Of a stretch of 64,000 nucleotides of DNA, positions 1-8,876 are shown piece by piece (within the stretch, counting starts at the first letter, position 1; each line of letters begins with the position of its first letter). Location of the stretch: assembly GCA_020073245.1 (NCBI GenBank), contig JAIQFQ010000001.1:666001-730000 (forward strand), given 5' to 3'. The notes beneath the pieces were generated by a model, which was not told where the DNA came from, made no database searches, and saw nothing but the letters and a program-made list of their open reading frames with translations. Both the position numbers and the translations under genes were made by a program. Source of the stretch: Terriglobia bacterium. GTDB lineage: Bacteria > Acidobacteriota > Thermoanaerobaculia > Thermoanaerobaculales > Thermoanaerobaculaceae.

Positions 1-353
1 CCACCGCAGTCGCGCTCGCCGGCCTGGTGGTGCTGCTCCCGCTCTCGGTCTGGGCGTGCGGCGAGGAGGCCCGACGCAGGGGCGTCGTTGATCCCCACCC
101 TGTCGTCATGGACGAGGTGGTCGGCCAATGGCTGGCCCTGGCGCTCGTGGCGCTGGTCCAGCGACGCCCGCCGGGCTTCAGAGAGTTGATCGCCGCCTTT
201 CTCCTCTTCCGCCTCTTCGACGTGGTCAAGCCGTGGCCGATCCGCCGCCTCGAGCGGTTGCCCGGTGGATGGGGGATCGTGGTGGACGATCTCGCGGCAG
301 GTGCCGCAGCCGGTGCGCTGGCGCTGGCCCTGTTCGCGCTCCAGGCTCGCTAG
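1..353 (+). CDS. pgpA: phosphatidylglycerophosphatase A, 3' part
   Basis: Only the C-terminal part (about 116 residues) is present; the frame is already open at base 3 and the start lies outside the window. PgpA dephosphorylates phosphatidylglycerophosphate to phosphatidylglycerol at the inner membrane. Recognisable family blocks are VVMDEVVGQW, then LLFRLFDVVKPWPI, then GGWGIVVDDLAAG, with the conserved acidic residues of the DEVVG and DDLAAG blocks intact, followed by a last hydrophobic helix. The gene is convergent with the SpoIIE-type phosphatase, and both stop codons lie in one CTAG at 350-353. The family assignment rests on these motifs and is confident. Confidence 0.9.
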   Translation, partial: TAVALAGLVVLLPLSVWACGEEARRRGVVDPHPVVMDEVVGQWLALALVALVQRRPPGFRELIAAFLLFRLFDVVKPWPIRRLERLPGGWGIVVDDLAAGAAAGALALALFALQAR

Positions 354-2464
354 GCGCTTCCGGTCTGAAGTTGGGTGCGGCGGTGCTCGGCCAGCAGGAG
401 CGTAAGGTCATCCGCCAACGGCTCCCCGTTGAGGTGACGATCAAGGGCCGCCAGCACAGCGGAAACCAGCGTTGCGGCCGGGGCTTCCCTGTGCGCCTGC
501 AACACCCCTCGCAGCGCCTCGTATCCGAACGGCTCGCCCCCGGCCGCACGCGCCTCAACGAGCCCGTCCGAGTACAGCAGGAGCCGGCTCCCCGGCCCAA
601 AGGCTCGCGAACGACTGGGGGGCGGCTCGGGCCAACGGTGGCCCAGCGGCAGCGAGGACAGGAGGAGTTCCTCGACGTCGCCCTCGCCCGCCAGCAACAT
701 CCCCGGCGGGTGGCCGGCGCTCGTGATCTCGACGACGCCGCGTGAGGCATCGATCTCGGCGAGAGCGAGCGACACCATCCGGTGCTTGATGGACTGCCCG
801 AGCAGCAGGTGGTTCAGCCGTTCGAGCAGGAGCCGGCCCGTGTGGCCCTCTTGAACGAGGGTCGCCACCGCGGATTTGACCATGGCCATGAGGAGGCCAG
901 TGTGGAGACCGTGCCCGGCGACGTCGCCGACGGCAACCATGAGACGACCTGAGGAGAGCGGGAAGAGATCGAAGTAGTCGCCGCCGACCTCGGTGGCCGG
1001 GCGGAAGTGGGCCCACACGGAGAGCGGTCCGGCGGACAGCTCCGACGGCGGCAGCAGGCTCTCCTGGATTTCGCGGGTCAGCTCCATCTCTCGCGCCATG
1101 CGTTCCTTCTCGGCCACCTGGACCAGCATGGTTTTGACCGATTCGGTCATCGCGTTGAACGAGACGGCCAGATCGCCCAGTTGGTCGCGCCGCTTGACGG
1201 GGATGCGGTAGTCGAGATCCCCTCGTGCGACGGCCCGGGCACCGCGGGTGAGGCGGGCGGTCGACCGCGCGACCGAGAGGATCATCACGACCGCGAAGCT
1301 CACCGCGATCAGGTACATGACTCCAAACACCATGGCCGAGGCCGTGATTGCGGTCCGGACTTCGCTGCCCATCTTCCTCGGCCCGGCGAAGAAATCGTCG
1401 GCGGCGCCGCCCACGGAAACCTTCATGACCGCGAACGCGAGCTTCCCGCTGGCCGAGGAGCCATCGAGCCAGTTGCGCGGCGTGTCGAGCGCTCTCGCCC
1501 ACGGGAGGCGCATCCGGTGCCAGCGGTCGCCCCGGCCGCCGGGCGGGCGCGGCTCGACCCCCGCCGCGATGTTGCCTTCCGCGGTCACCCAGCCCGGCTC
1601 GACCTGGTCCGAGGGGACGTTCTCACCCCCGATCCGGACTCCGCTCTCGCCCTTGGCATCACCCTGCACGACCGTGACCGTGACGGTTCCCTCCCGCTGC
1701 TTCCGCACTTTCGCGAGCGGCTCGTGGGTCACGAACCTGGCTTGAAACCACTGTGCCTTTGAGACTTTCGGGGCGTTCGCGACGTCGAGCGGGACCAGCA
1801 CCGCGGCGATGGTGTCTGCCCGGCGTTCGATCGCCGCCGCCTCGAGCGTCTTCCCCACCACCACCGTGCCGCGCCAGCTCCCCTCTGGGGCCCACTCCGG
1901 CACGGTCAGTTCGCCGCTGCCTTCCGGGCGCCACACGCGCTTTCCCCTCGCGAGCACCCAGGTGGAGAGTGGCCCATTCGCCCAAATCGGGCTTGCGAGC
2001 AGGGTTGTCGCGGGCTGGGAACCCGTCGCGCCGAGTTCCTGCACGGCCCCCGCGGCGCGCACCGCCAAGTGCTCGCCGAGGGTGTCGAGTTCCTGTCCGA
2101 GGCGCACCGAGCCGTACTGCCCGACCAAGATGTACCCCACGATCCCGGCGAGGATCGCCATCAGGAGGAACGGCGTCAACCCGATCAGGAGGTAGGAGAG
2201 GAAGAACCGGACTCCGACCCGGTAGGTGAGCTTGCGCCAGAGCCATCTCAGGCACGCAAAGACGCCGGGAACCGACCAGAGAACGGCGAACACGGTGCCG
2301 AGGGCGGCGGCGACCGAACCAGGCGCGGTCAGCTTTGCCGCGACCGCGACCACGATCAACGCAACGAGGACGGCGAGGTAGAAGGAGCGAACTCTCGCTC
2401 GCTTCGGCGGCTGTCCGGGAGTGGCCTCGATCCGCGTCATTCCTATTGTTCCTACGCCTACCAT
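350..2464 (-). CDS. membrane PP2C-type phosphatase, HAMP plus SpoIIE domain
   Basis: A 704-residue signalling protein. Two N-terminal hydrophobic segments (about residues 28-70 and 88-113) precede an extracytoplasmic sensor region. Another membrane helix near 375-395 leads into a HAMP linker (about 395-450, with the block RGDLDYRIPV), a short coiled region, and a SpoIIE/RsbU-type phosphatase domain (about 470-690). Phosphatase motifs are GGDYFDLF, GDVAGHGLHTG, SAGHPPGMLL, YSDGLVEA and DDLTLLL, which carry the metal-binding Asp residues. Such proteins dephosphorylate anti-anti-sigma factors in partner-switching stress pathways; no anti-sigma partner is seen next to it. An internal Met at 2440, behind AGGA, is an alternative start. 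It lies downstream of the VWA gene on the same strand, after an 79-base gap. Confidence 0.88.
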   Translation of the reverse strand: MVGVGTIGMTRIEATPGQPPKRARVRSFYLAVLVALIVVAVAAKLTAPGSVAAALGTVFAVLWSVPGVFACLRWLWRKLTYRVGVRFFLSYLLIGLTPFLLMAILAGIVGYILVGQYGSVRLGQELDTLGEHLAVRAAGAVQELGATGSQPATTLLASPIWANGPLSTWVLARGKRVWRPEGSGELTVPEWAPEGSWRGTVVVGKTLEAAAIERRADTIAAVLVPLDVANAPKVSKAQWFQARFVTHEPLAKVRKQREGTVTVTVVQGDAKGESGVRIGGENVPSDQVEPGWVTAEGNIAAGVEPRPPGGRGDRWHRMRLPWARALDTPRNWLDGSSASGKLAFAVMKVSVGGAADDFFAGPRKMGSEVRTAITASAMVFGVMYLIAVSFAVVMILSVARSTARLTRGARAVARGDLDYRIPVKRRDQLGDLAVSFNAMTESVKTMLVQVAEKERMAREMELTREIQESLLPPSELSAGPLSVWAHFRPATEVGGDYFDLFPLSSGRLMVAVGDVAGHGLHTGLLMAMVKSAVATLVQEGHTGRLLLERLNHLLLGQSIKHRMVSLALAEIDASRGVVEITSAGHPPGMLLAGEGDVEELLLSSLPLGHRWPEPPPSRSRAFGPGSRLLLYSDGLVEARAAGGEPFGYEALRGVLQAHREAPAATLVSAVLAALDRHLNGEPLADDLTLLLAEHRRTQLQTGSA

Positions 2465-2543
2465 AGCCGAAAGGTTGTGAGCCGATCAGGAAGGCGACCA
2501 AGGCTCTTCCGAGCCCCGTGCCCGGACCGAGGTCCTCTGCCTC

Positions 2544-3632
2544 TCAGTGGACGAGCTTGCGCCGATTCCTCACATAGTCGGCCAGCATGAACTCGCCCAG
2601 GTTGTACGGGTTGGCGAAGTAGGCGCGGCCTCGGTTGGTCTTCGTGAGCTTCTCGACGAAATCCACCAGCCCCGGATCGGTGGCGATCATGAACGTCGTG
2701 ATCACGACCTTGTGCCGACGGCACTGGTCCGCCTCGTCGAGGGTGCGGTTGATGATCTTCAGGTCGAGGCCGTACGGGTTCTTGTAGATTTGGTGCCCCT
2801 CGGTAATCGCCGAAGGCTTCCCGTCCGTGATAAGGAAGATCTGCTTGTTGGGATGTTTGCGGCTTGCCAGCATGCTGCGCGCCACGTGGAGCGCCTCGCA
2901 GGTGTTGGTGTGGAAGGGACCCGCCTGGATGGCAGCGATCTGCCCGAGCTCGATGCGCTCGGCGCGGTCTCCGAAGATGATCACCCCCAGATAGTCCTTC
3001 GGGTATTTCGAGGTGATGAGCTCGGTGAGGGCGAGCGCCACGGTCTTGGCAGGCGTGATCCGGTCCTCGCCGTACAGCACCATCGAGTGCGAGATGTCGA
3101 TCGCCACGACCGTTGCGCACGACGTGAGGTGTTCGGTTTCGCTCACCTCGAGGTCGTCCTCCGTCAGCTCGAGTTCGCCGTACGTCCGCCGCAGGGCGTT
3201 CTGTGTCGAGCGAATCGCGTCGATGGCGTGCAGTTCGTCGCCGAACGAATACCGTCTCGTTTCCGCAAGCCCCTCCACGCCTTCCCCCGCCGCATGGATC
3301 GGGTGGTAGCCGGGACCTGCCCTCTTCAGGCCGGCAAACACCTCCTCCAATGCGCTCCGGCGCAGCTCCCGGACACCCGCAACCGTCAGCACCGTCGCTC
3401 CCTGGCGATCCTTGCCGAGAACTCCTTCCTGTTCGAGTTGGTCGAAGAAGGCGTCGAGGTCCGCGGCTTCGTCGATGTACCCTCGCTCCTGAAGCTCCCG
3501 CATCCATTCGCGGGCGCGCTCGGGGTCGCCGCCGCTCGCGAGCAGCAACTGGTTGAACAACCGCAGCAGGTCGAGGCTCGCCAGTAAGCTCCCGATCAAC
3601 TCGGGGTCGAGGTGGAGGTAGCGATGTCTCAT
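2544..3632 (-). CDS. von Willebrand factor A domain protein
   Basis: About 362 residues. The N-terminal half is helical and of unknown role; the C-terminal half is a VWA domain. The metal-ion-dependent adhesion site is visible as DISHS, with further conserved Thr and Asp residues in the blocks HTNTCEAL and LITDGKPSA. It is encoded next to a MoxR-like AAA ATPase on the same strand, the usual pairing in which the ATPase remodels a target bound by the VWA protein (RavA-ViaA-like and MoxR-VWA systems). I chose the ATG at 3632 because GGAGG sits just before it and MRHRYLHLD is a natural beginning; a GTG at 3659 would add nine residues. The substrate is unknown. Confidence 0.85.
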   Translation of the reverse strand: MRHRYLHLDPELIGSLLASLDLLRLFNQLLLASGGDPERAREWMRELQERGYIDEAADLDAFFDQLEQEGVLGKDRQGATVLTVAGVRELRRSALEEVFAGLKRAGPGYHPIHAAGEGVEGLAETRRYSFGDELHAIDAIRSTQNALRRTYGELELTEDDLEVSETEHLTSCATVVAIDISHSMVLYGEDRITPAKTVALALTELITSKYPKDYLGVIIFGDRAERIELGQIAAIQAGPFHTNTCEALHVARSMLASRKHPNKQIFLITDGKPSAITEGHQIYKNPYGLDLKIINRTLDEADQCRRHKVVITTFMIATDPGLVDFVEKLTKTNRGRAYFANPYNLGEFMLADYVRNRRKLVH

Positions 3633-3689
3633 CGCCTCCGCCCGTCTGACCCAGTACACGGAAGGGAACCCACCCGGGTGTTGCGCCGT

Positions 3690-3715
3690 CCCTGTGCCCT
3701 GTGCCCTGTGCCCTG
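3690..3715. repeat. CCCTGTG heptamer tandem repeat
   Basis: Three exact copies of CCCTGTG plus a partial fourth (CCCTG) lie in the 90-base spacer between the AAA ATPase stop and the VWA start, immediately followed by a further CCCCTG. This looks like simple-sequence slippage in non-coding DNA. No protein or RNA function can be seen. Confidence 0.6.
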
Positions 3716-3722
3716 ACCCCTG

Positions 3723-5216
3723 TCAGTTCGCATCGGAGTGGCTCTCGCCGCGACCACCCACTCGCCTCATCAGCTGGAACTTGACCATCTCCCTGTAGCT
3801 GACGGTGCTGTCGAGGTCCTCGCGGGCGAGCTTGAGGTGCTGATGGAGACCTTCCAGGACCATCTCAGCCGCAAAGGCTCGCTCCTGCGGCGTTTCGCCG
3901 CTCCCCTCAACCAGCCTCGCGAGGCCAGGAACGTGCTTGAGTTCCGCTTCGTACTCCGAGAACGGCTGCTCATCCGAGAGTGTCACCGTGCCGCCGCCAG
4001 CGAACCACGCGACGATCGGTGCGTACGGTCCCTTGTCCTCGGGCGTGCCGACCTCACGTCCGACAGCGGGAAAGCTCGCCAGGAAGCACTTCTTGACCGC
4101 CCCGCCGATCAGGGTGCGCACGACGACGTCGGGCCCCTTTTGTTCGCCCTCGTACACCATTTCGACCTTGCCGGTAATTGCCGGCAGCAGCATGTGCATG
4201 TCGACCAAGCGCGGGTACACGGGGACTTCGCCCGAAACCAGCGATCGGCGTTCGAGGTTGGAGACGAGCAGCTCCATCGCGGCGATGGGAACGCGTGCGC
4301 TCACGCCCGAACTCTGGTCCACGAGCTCCGACTCACGCGCCGCGAACGCGATCTCCTCGATCAGCAGCTCTACCGCCTCGGGCACTACCACCCGCGGCCC
4401 GCCCCGCTCCCGCCACGCCTCCTGTCGGGTGATCGTGACGGCAGTCGCGGCGTCCTTCGGGTAGTGCGTGAGGATCTGCGAAGAGATCCGGTCTTTGAGA
4501 GGCGTGATGATCGTGCCGCGGTTCGTGTAGTCCTCCGGGTTTGCCGAGAACACCATCAGGACATCGAGCGGTATCCGCACGGGAAAGCCCCTGATCTGGA
4601 TGTCTCTTTCCTCGAGTATGTTGAGCAGGCCGACCTGAATCCGGGGCGCGAGGTCAGGGAGCTCGTTGATCGCGAAGATCCCCCGGTTGGTGCGGGGAAC
4701 GATGCCGAAGTGGATGACCTCGGGGTCCGCGTACGTGAGACGGCGTGTGGCCGCCTTGATCGGGTCCACATCGCCGATCAGGTCGGCGATCGTCACGTCC
4801 GGAGTCGCCAGCTTCTCGTTATACCTCGCCTCTTTGGGCAGCCAGTCGATCGGCGTATCGTCGCCCGCCTCTTCGACGAGCCTTTGCGCGGCCACCGAGG
4901 TCGGGTGAAACGGGTCGTCGTTGAGCTCGCTCCCGGCCACCACAGGGATCTCGTCGTCGAGCAAGGTGACGAGAGCACGCAGGATGCGGGTCTTGGCCTG
5001 ACCGCGCAGGCCGAGGAGGATGAGGTCGTGCTGCGCGAGCAGGGCGTTGACGATTCCCGGCACCACGGTGCGCTCGTAGCCCACAACGCCCTCGAATAGG
5101 GCCGTGCCGTTGCGGAGGCGCGCCACGAGGTTCTCACGGACCTCCTGCTTGACCGAGCGGGAGCGGTACCCGGTCGTCTTGAGCGCTCCCAGCGTCGTCG
5201 GACGGCCGCTGGTCAT
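3723..5216 (-). CDS. MoxR/ChlI-like AAA+ ATPase
   Basis: A 497-residue AAA+ ATPase related to magnesium-chelatase subunit I and MoxR proteins. The Walker A loop is GLRGQAKT (about residues 69-76). The Walker B segment is GIFAINELPDL, with Asn where most AAA+ proteins have Asp, followed by GLLNILEERDIQIRG and the sensor-1 region FSANPEDYTNRG. Partner VWA genes are typical of the family and one lies directly downstream, so these two probably form a chaperone-like unit. The start at 5216 is preceded by GGGAGGGG; an upstream in-frame ATG at 5342 would add a low-complexity extension unlikely to be real. The C-terminal 150 residues are less conserved. Confidence 0.88.
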   Translation of the reverse strand: MTSGRPTTLGALKTTGYRSRSVKQEVRENLVARLRNGTALFEGVVGYERTVVPGIVNALLAQHDLILLGLRGQAKTRILRALVTLLDDEIPVVAGSELNDDPFHPTSVAAQRLVEEAGDDTPIDWLPKEARYNEKLATPDVTIADLIGDVDPIKAATRRLTYADPEVIHFGIVPRTNRGIFAINELPDLAPRIQVGLLNILEERDIQIRGFPVRIPLDVLMVFSANPEDYTNRGTIITPLKDRISSQILTHYPKDAATAVTITRQEAWRERGGPRVVVPEAVELLIEEIAFAARESELVDQSSGVSARVPIAAMELLVSNLERRSLVSGEVPVYPRLVDMHMLLPAITGKVEMVYEGEQKGPDVVVRTLIGGAVKKCFLASFPAVGREVGTPEDKGPYAPIVAWFAGGGTVTLSDEQPFSEYEAELKHVPGLARLVEGSGETPQERAFAAEMVLEGLHQHLKLAREDLDSTVSYREMVKFQLMRRVGGRGESHSDAN

Positions 5217-5460
5217 TCCCGTCCCCTCCCGCCCCGCCGTGCGAAGCGAGCGAGAGGCACCACCTGCGCCGAGAACGGAAAACGTGCGTTCATCGGTGGG
5301 AACAACACGGCGGATCTCATTATGTTTCCCGCCTGTGGACACCCGGAGTGCCCGGTGTTACTCTCGACTTCGCAAGGGAGTCGCGGTATCGACGCAGTGG
5401 GGGCACCTGATGCAGCTTGTTCCGACGACGCCCGGGTACCCTCGGAAAGGGAGACCAACG

Positions 5461-5952
5461 ATGATCGGCAAGACGATCGAGAAGGCAATCAACGAACAGA
5501 TCAACGCGGAACTGTACTCGTTCTACCTGTACCTGGCGATGTCGGCGCACTTCGACGAGACCGGCTTCCCGGGGCTAGCTAAGTGGATGAGGGCACAGGC
5601 GCAGGAAGAGATGTCCCATGCACTCAAGTTCTTCGGCTTCGTCCATGAGCGCGGTGGAACGGTGGCGCTGGCAGCGATCGACCAACCGAAGGGTGAGTGG
5701 CCGACCGTCCTGACAGCGTTCAAGGCCGCCCACGCCCACGAGCAGTACATCACCAAGAGGATCAGCACGCTGATGGACAAGGCGATCGCCGCCAAGGACC
5801 ATGCGACTTCCAACTTCTTGCAGTGGTTCGTCAAGGAGCAGGTCGAGGAGGAGGCTGCCCTGGACCCGATCATTACGCGGCTCGAGGCGATCGGTGACCA
5901 CCCGGGAGCTCTGTACTACCTCGATCACGAGTTGAGCAAGCGCGGCGCCTGA
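5461..5952 (+). CDS. ftnA: bacterial non-haem ferritin
   Basis: 163 residues, the full normal length of bacterial ferritin. Ferroxidase-centre residues are in their expected positions: Glu17, Tyr24, Glu50 and His53 (in QEEMSH), with further ligands in HAHEQY and the LQWFVKEQVEEE helix. It would oxidise Fe(II) and store iron as a mineral in a 24-subunit cytoplasmic shell. The ATG is preceded by AAAGGGAG. Upstream is a 244-base divergent region shared with the AAA ATPase, in which I found no convincing Fur box. An ECF sigma operon follows 154 bases downstream on the same strand, which hints at metal or oxidative stress control. Confidence 0.95.
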   Translation: MIGKTIEKAINEQINAELYSFYLYLAMSAHFDETGFPGLAKWMRAQAQEEMSHALKFFGFVHERGGTVALAAIDQPKGEWPTVLTAFKAAHAHEQYITKRISTLMDKAIAAKDHATSNFLQWFVKEQVEEEAALDPIITRLEAIGDHPGALYYLDHELSKRGA

Positions 5953-6106
5953 GACCGCAGAGCAGGCGACACGATCAGCCCGTACCAGGTTTCTTCGGTG
6001 CGGGCCGTGCCGCAAAAGGTCGTGCGTAGGTCCTCCGTGCAGGCTGGCGCCGGGCAGCCTGCCGTAACCTCCGGAACCGTCTGGACGTCTGGGGAGTGAG
6101 AGGCAT

Positions 6107-6766
6107 GTGCGGGCGGAGTTGATCCAGAGGGCTTCGAGCTTCCCGGCGGGAGGCGAGCAGTCGGTGGGCGACGACACGGCGGGCCACCTTGCACACGACC
6201 GGCTCCTTGCCTCCCGCATTCTGGCTGGTGACGACGATGCGTTTGCCGAGGTGGTTCACGCTCACCGCCGCCGGGTTGTCCGGATCGCGGGGCGTTTCTT
6301 CCGGCGCACCGACGTCATCGAGGACATTGCGCAGGAGGTCTTTGTGAAGGCTTTTTCCGCGATGGCTGGGTACAAGGGTGAGGTGCCGCTCGCCCACTGG
6401 CTTTCCCGCATCACGGTCAACGCCTGCTACGATCAGCTTCGCCGCCAGCGCACACGGCCCGAGATCTCCTTCTCGCGACTGGATCCTGATCCGCGCGAGC
6501 GCAGCGGCGCCGGTGCGCCGGGCGAGGGGCACGACGCGTCGGTGCACTGGCAACGCGAGGAGGCCCGCCTTGATGCCGAGCGGCTCCTCGCCAAGCTGCC
6601 TCCGGCCGACCGTGTCGTCCTCACCTTGATGGTGCTGGAAGGTCTGACGGTTGCGGAGGTAGGTCAACTCACGGGTTGGTCCGCAGCCAACGTCAAGATC
6701 CGTGCGTTCCGTGCGCGAAACCGCCTGCGGGCCCTGATCGCTGAGGGCGGCAAAGGAACGAGGTGA
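6107..6766 (+). CDS. ECF-type RNA polymerase sigma factor
   Basis: 219 residues with sigma-70 region 2 (FAEVVHAHRRRVVRIAG through DVIEDIAQEVFVKAF) and region 4 (LPPADRVVLTLMVLEGLTVAEVGQLTGWSAANVKIRAFRARNRLR, the helix-turn-helix), and no region 3, so it is a group IV factor. The linker contains a proline/glycine-rich stretch. The likely GTG start has only a modest Shine-Dalgarno. The stop overlaps the beginning of the next gene, and that gene encodes a small membrane protein, the usual position for an anti-sigma factor. With the third gene this resembles the layout of cnrH/cnrY/cnrX-like or extracytoplasmic stress modules. Confidence 0.9.
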   Translation: MRAELIQRASSFPAGGEQSVGDDTAGHLAHDRLLASRILAGDDDAFAEVVHAHRRRVVRIAGRFFRRTDVIEDIAQEVFVKAFSAMAGYKGEVPLAHWLSRITVNACYDQLRRQRTRPEISFSRLDPDPRERSGAGAPGEGHDASVHWQREEARLDAERLLAKLPPADRVVLTLMVLEGLTVAEVGQLTGWSAANVKIRAFRARNRLRALIAEGGKGTR

Positions 6767-6771
6767 GAGGC

Positions 6772-7173
6772 ATGTGGAAGGCTCGACGCAACGTCACCGG
6801 TGACGAACGCCATCGGCCCCTCGACGACAGCACCTTCCGTGTGCTTCTTGATGCGGCCGCGGCGCGTCCGGACGAACTGCCCGACGTCCCGCCGTTCTTC
6901 GTCGCACGGGTGAAGGCGGCAGCCGGAAAGCGCCGCGATCAAGGGGCCTTTCAGCTCGTCGCAGCGGTGGCGTGGCACGTCTTGCCGGCGCTTGTCGCTG
7001 TCGTCGTTGCGCTGACTCTGTGGGTTGGTCTCGAGATCGGGCGAGATGCCGCCACACAGGAGGACGCAGCGATGGTCGTTCTGCAAAGCCGTGACGCCGG
7101 CGCCGATGCACCTCTGACCGCGCTGCTGCTTTCCGGCAACGGTGAGGCCCTTGGGTCGGGAGGTGTCCGGTGA
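6772..7173 (+). CDS. small single-pass membrane protein, probable anti-sigma factor
   Basis: 133 residues. A polar N-terminal cytoplasmic part (about residues 1-57) contains FRVLLDAAAARPDELPDVPPFFVARVKA, resembling the sigma-binding helices of small anti-sigma proteins. One transmembrane helix follows (about 60-85, HVLPALVAVVVALTLWVGL), then a short periplasmic tail. I recognise no named family domain; the role is inferred from size, topology and position between a sigma gene and a periplasmic sensor gene. The ATG at 6772 is preceded by AGGTGA at good spacing; a GTG at 6763 overlapping the sigma stop is the alternative start. Confidence 0.7.
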   Translation: MWKARRNVTGDERHRPLDDSTFRVLLDAAAARPDELPDVPPFFVARVKAAAGKRRDQGAFQLVAAVAWHVLPALVAVVVALTLWVGLEIGRDAATQEDAAMVVLQSRDAGADAPLTALLLSGNGEALGSGGVR

Positions 7174-7604
7174 GTCCTTGGGCCGCCCGTCTCGCGGTGT
7201 CGGCCGTCTTCATCGCGGGTTTTCTCTGCGGCGCGGTGACCGTGCACCTTACGCACATACGGGTCCAGCGTCACATCATGGACAGTCCCGACGGGATGGC
7301 CGGAATCCTGGTCCATCGCCTGGACCGCGACCTGAACCTAACCGGCGCGCAGCGCCGACAGATTGAGGCTGCCGCTGCGCGAGCCCATAGCGAGACCACA
7401 CGGGTGATGCAGCCCGTCATGCCCCAAATGAATGAGATCTTCGAGCGCCTGAGGACCGAGATACGTGCCGTTCTCACCGATGACCAGCGTGTCCGGTTCG
7501 ACCGGATGGTCAACGAGCGCAGGCCGTTCCTGAACAGGATGTGGGCCAGGCCGCCGCACCCAACAGGAGCGGAGCCGACACCCGTGCCCACGCCCGGGAC
7601 CTGA
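7170..7604 (+). CDS. Spy/CnrX-like periplasmic sensor protein
   Basis: 144 residues with an N-terminal signal anchor (about residues 5-27) and a helical periplasmic domain. Two LTxxQ-type motifs are visible (LTGAQRRQIEAA and LTDDQRVRFDRM), the hallmark of the CpxP/Spy/CnrX superfamily of periplasmic chaperones and metal sensors. The C-terminus is Pro/Thr rich. The GTG start overlaps the preceding stop (GTGA), so the protein is translationally coupled to the putative anti-sigma factor. Likely role: senses envelope or metal stress and controls release of the ECF sigma factor. No His/Met-rich metal-binding cluster stands out, so the signal remains unknown. Confidence 0.75.
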   Translation: MSPWAARLAVSAVFIAGFLCGAVTVHLTHIRVQRHIMDSPDGMAGILVHRLDRDLNLTGAQRRQIEAAAARAHSETTRVMQPVMPQMNEIFERLRTEIRAVLTDDQRVRFDRMVNERRPFLNRMWARPPHPTGAEPTPVPTPGT

Positions 7605-7650
7605 AACGCCAGCCACGTTGCCGACTGGACACCCTGCGCTTGAAGACGTT

Positions 7651-8862
7651 CTATGCGGCGCTCGGTTGGATCCTGTGGACGGAACCGCAATGCGGGCATG
7701 CGATGTCCCGACCGAGGTAGGCCGGCGGCACCTTCAGTCTGGTGCCGCACGGGCATGCGACGAACACGTACTGGTTGAGTCGCCACAGCATATCGGTGGT
7801 CTGCCGAACCCGTTCGAGACGCCCGCTCGTGTCGGGGGCAGCCGGTTCGGTTGCGGGAGCGTGTTCGCCGCCCAGAAGCGCTGATGGGGGGATCACACCA
7901 CCGCTCCTTCCCGTCACCGTGCGAAACGCCTGCTCATAGTTCCTGAACGCAGCACCACCACCCATGGAGCGCAGGATCCGGACGCGCTCCGAGATCGGCG
8001 GGTGTGTGCTCGTGAGGTCGGCGAGGCCCCGGGCGGTCGCGCCCAGAGGGTTGACGATGTACATCGGTGCGGTGGCCCGCGTCGCCGACGCAAGCGTTGC
8101 GGTCGAGTGCGAGATCTTCTCGAGGGCGCTCGCGAGACCCTCGGGGTACCGGGTGAACAGCGCCGAGGAGGCGTCGGCGAGGTACTCGCGGCGACGCGAG
8201 AGGGCGAGGTAGATGAGCTGGGCGAGGATCGGCGCGAGGATCATGAGCACGAGCGCGACCAGCACGATCACCAGTTGTCCCTGCCCCTCCGAGCGTGTGG
8301 AGGTGCGGCGTCGCCCACCCCCGTAGAAGAAAACGCGGGCACCGACGTCGGCCAGCAGCACGATGGCGCCCATCATGATCCCCACCATCATCATGTACAG
8401 CACGTCGCGGTTCTTCACGTGCCCGAGCTCGTGCGCGATGACCCCCTGCAGCTCGTCGCGGTTCAGCGTTTCGAGCAACCCGGCCGTGACCGCGACCGCT
8501 GCGTGCTGCGGGTCGCGCCCGGTGGCGAACGCGTTCGGGGCGGCGTCGTCCATCACGTAGATGTCGGGGATTCTCGCCAGCCCGGCCGCGATCGTCATCT
8601 CTTCCACGACGTTGTAGAGCTGCGGGTTGTCCTTCTTCTCGATCCGTCGCGCGCCGGAGAGCGCGAGGAAGATCGAGTCACCCTGAAAGTAGCTCACCAG
8701 CGTCAGCACGACCCAGACGACAAAGGCCACGAACAGGCCCCCGAGTCCGGCGCCCGGCGCGAGCGCCTCTCCGAGCGCGTAGCCGACCATGAACAGCAGC
8801 GCTGCCATCACGACCACGAGCGTCGCGGCGCGCCGCTGGTTCGCGCGAACGAGTTCCCACAC
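7651..8862 (-). CDS. M48 (HtpX-like) membrane protease with C-terminal zinc ribbon
   Basis: 403 residues. Two N-terminal membrane helices (about residues 13-55) are followed by the zinc metalloprotease domain with HELGHVKNRD (the HExxH site) and the third ligand in RREYLADASS, with two further helices between them. HtpX-type proteases degrade damaged membrane proteins. Unusually, the extreme C-terminus carries a small zinc ribbon (CPCGTRLKVPPAYLGRDIAC followed by PHC), which standard HtpX lacks. It lies 14 bases downstream of a lemA gene, a common pairing. The GTG start lacks a strong ribosome-binding site and probably depends on coupling to lemA. Confidence 0.88.
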   Translation of the reverse strand: MWELVRANQRRAATLVVVMAALLFMVGYALGEALAPGAGLGGLFVAFVVWVVLTLVSYFQGDSIFLALSGARRIEKKDNPQLYNVVEEMTIAAGLARIPDIYVMDDAAPNAFATGRDPQHAAVAVTAGLLETLNRDELQGVIAHELGHVKNRDVLYMMMVGIMMGAIVLLADVGARVFFYGGGRRRTSTRSEGQGQLVIVLVALVLMILAPILAQLIYLALSRRREYLADASSALFTRYPEGLASALEKISHSTATLASATRATAPMYIVNPLGATARGLADLTSTHPPISERVRILRSMGGGAAFRNYEQAFRTVTGRSGGVIPPSALLGGEHAPATEPAAPDTSGRLERVRQTTDMLWRLNQYVFVACPCGTRLKVPPAYLGRDIACPHCGSVHRIQPSAA

Positions 8863-8876
8863 GAGCTTCGAGCCTT

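Noticed and set aside
6073-6100. GGAACC as a -35 of an ECF-type autoregulated promoter
   Set aside because: At 16-17 bases spacing the -10 would fall on GTGAGA, not an ECF-type element, and would overlap the start region of the sigma gene.
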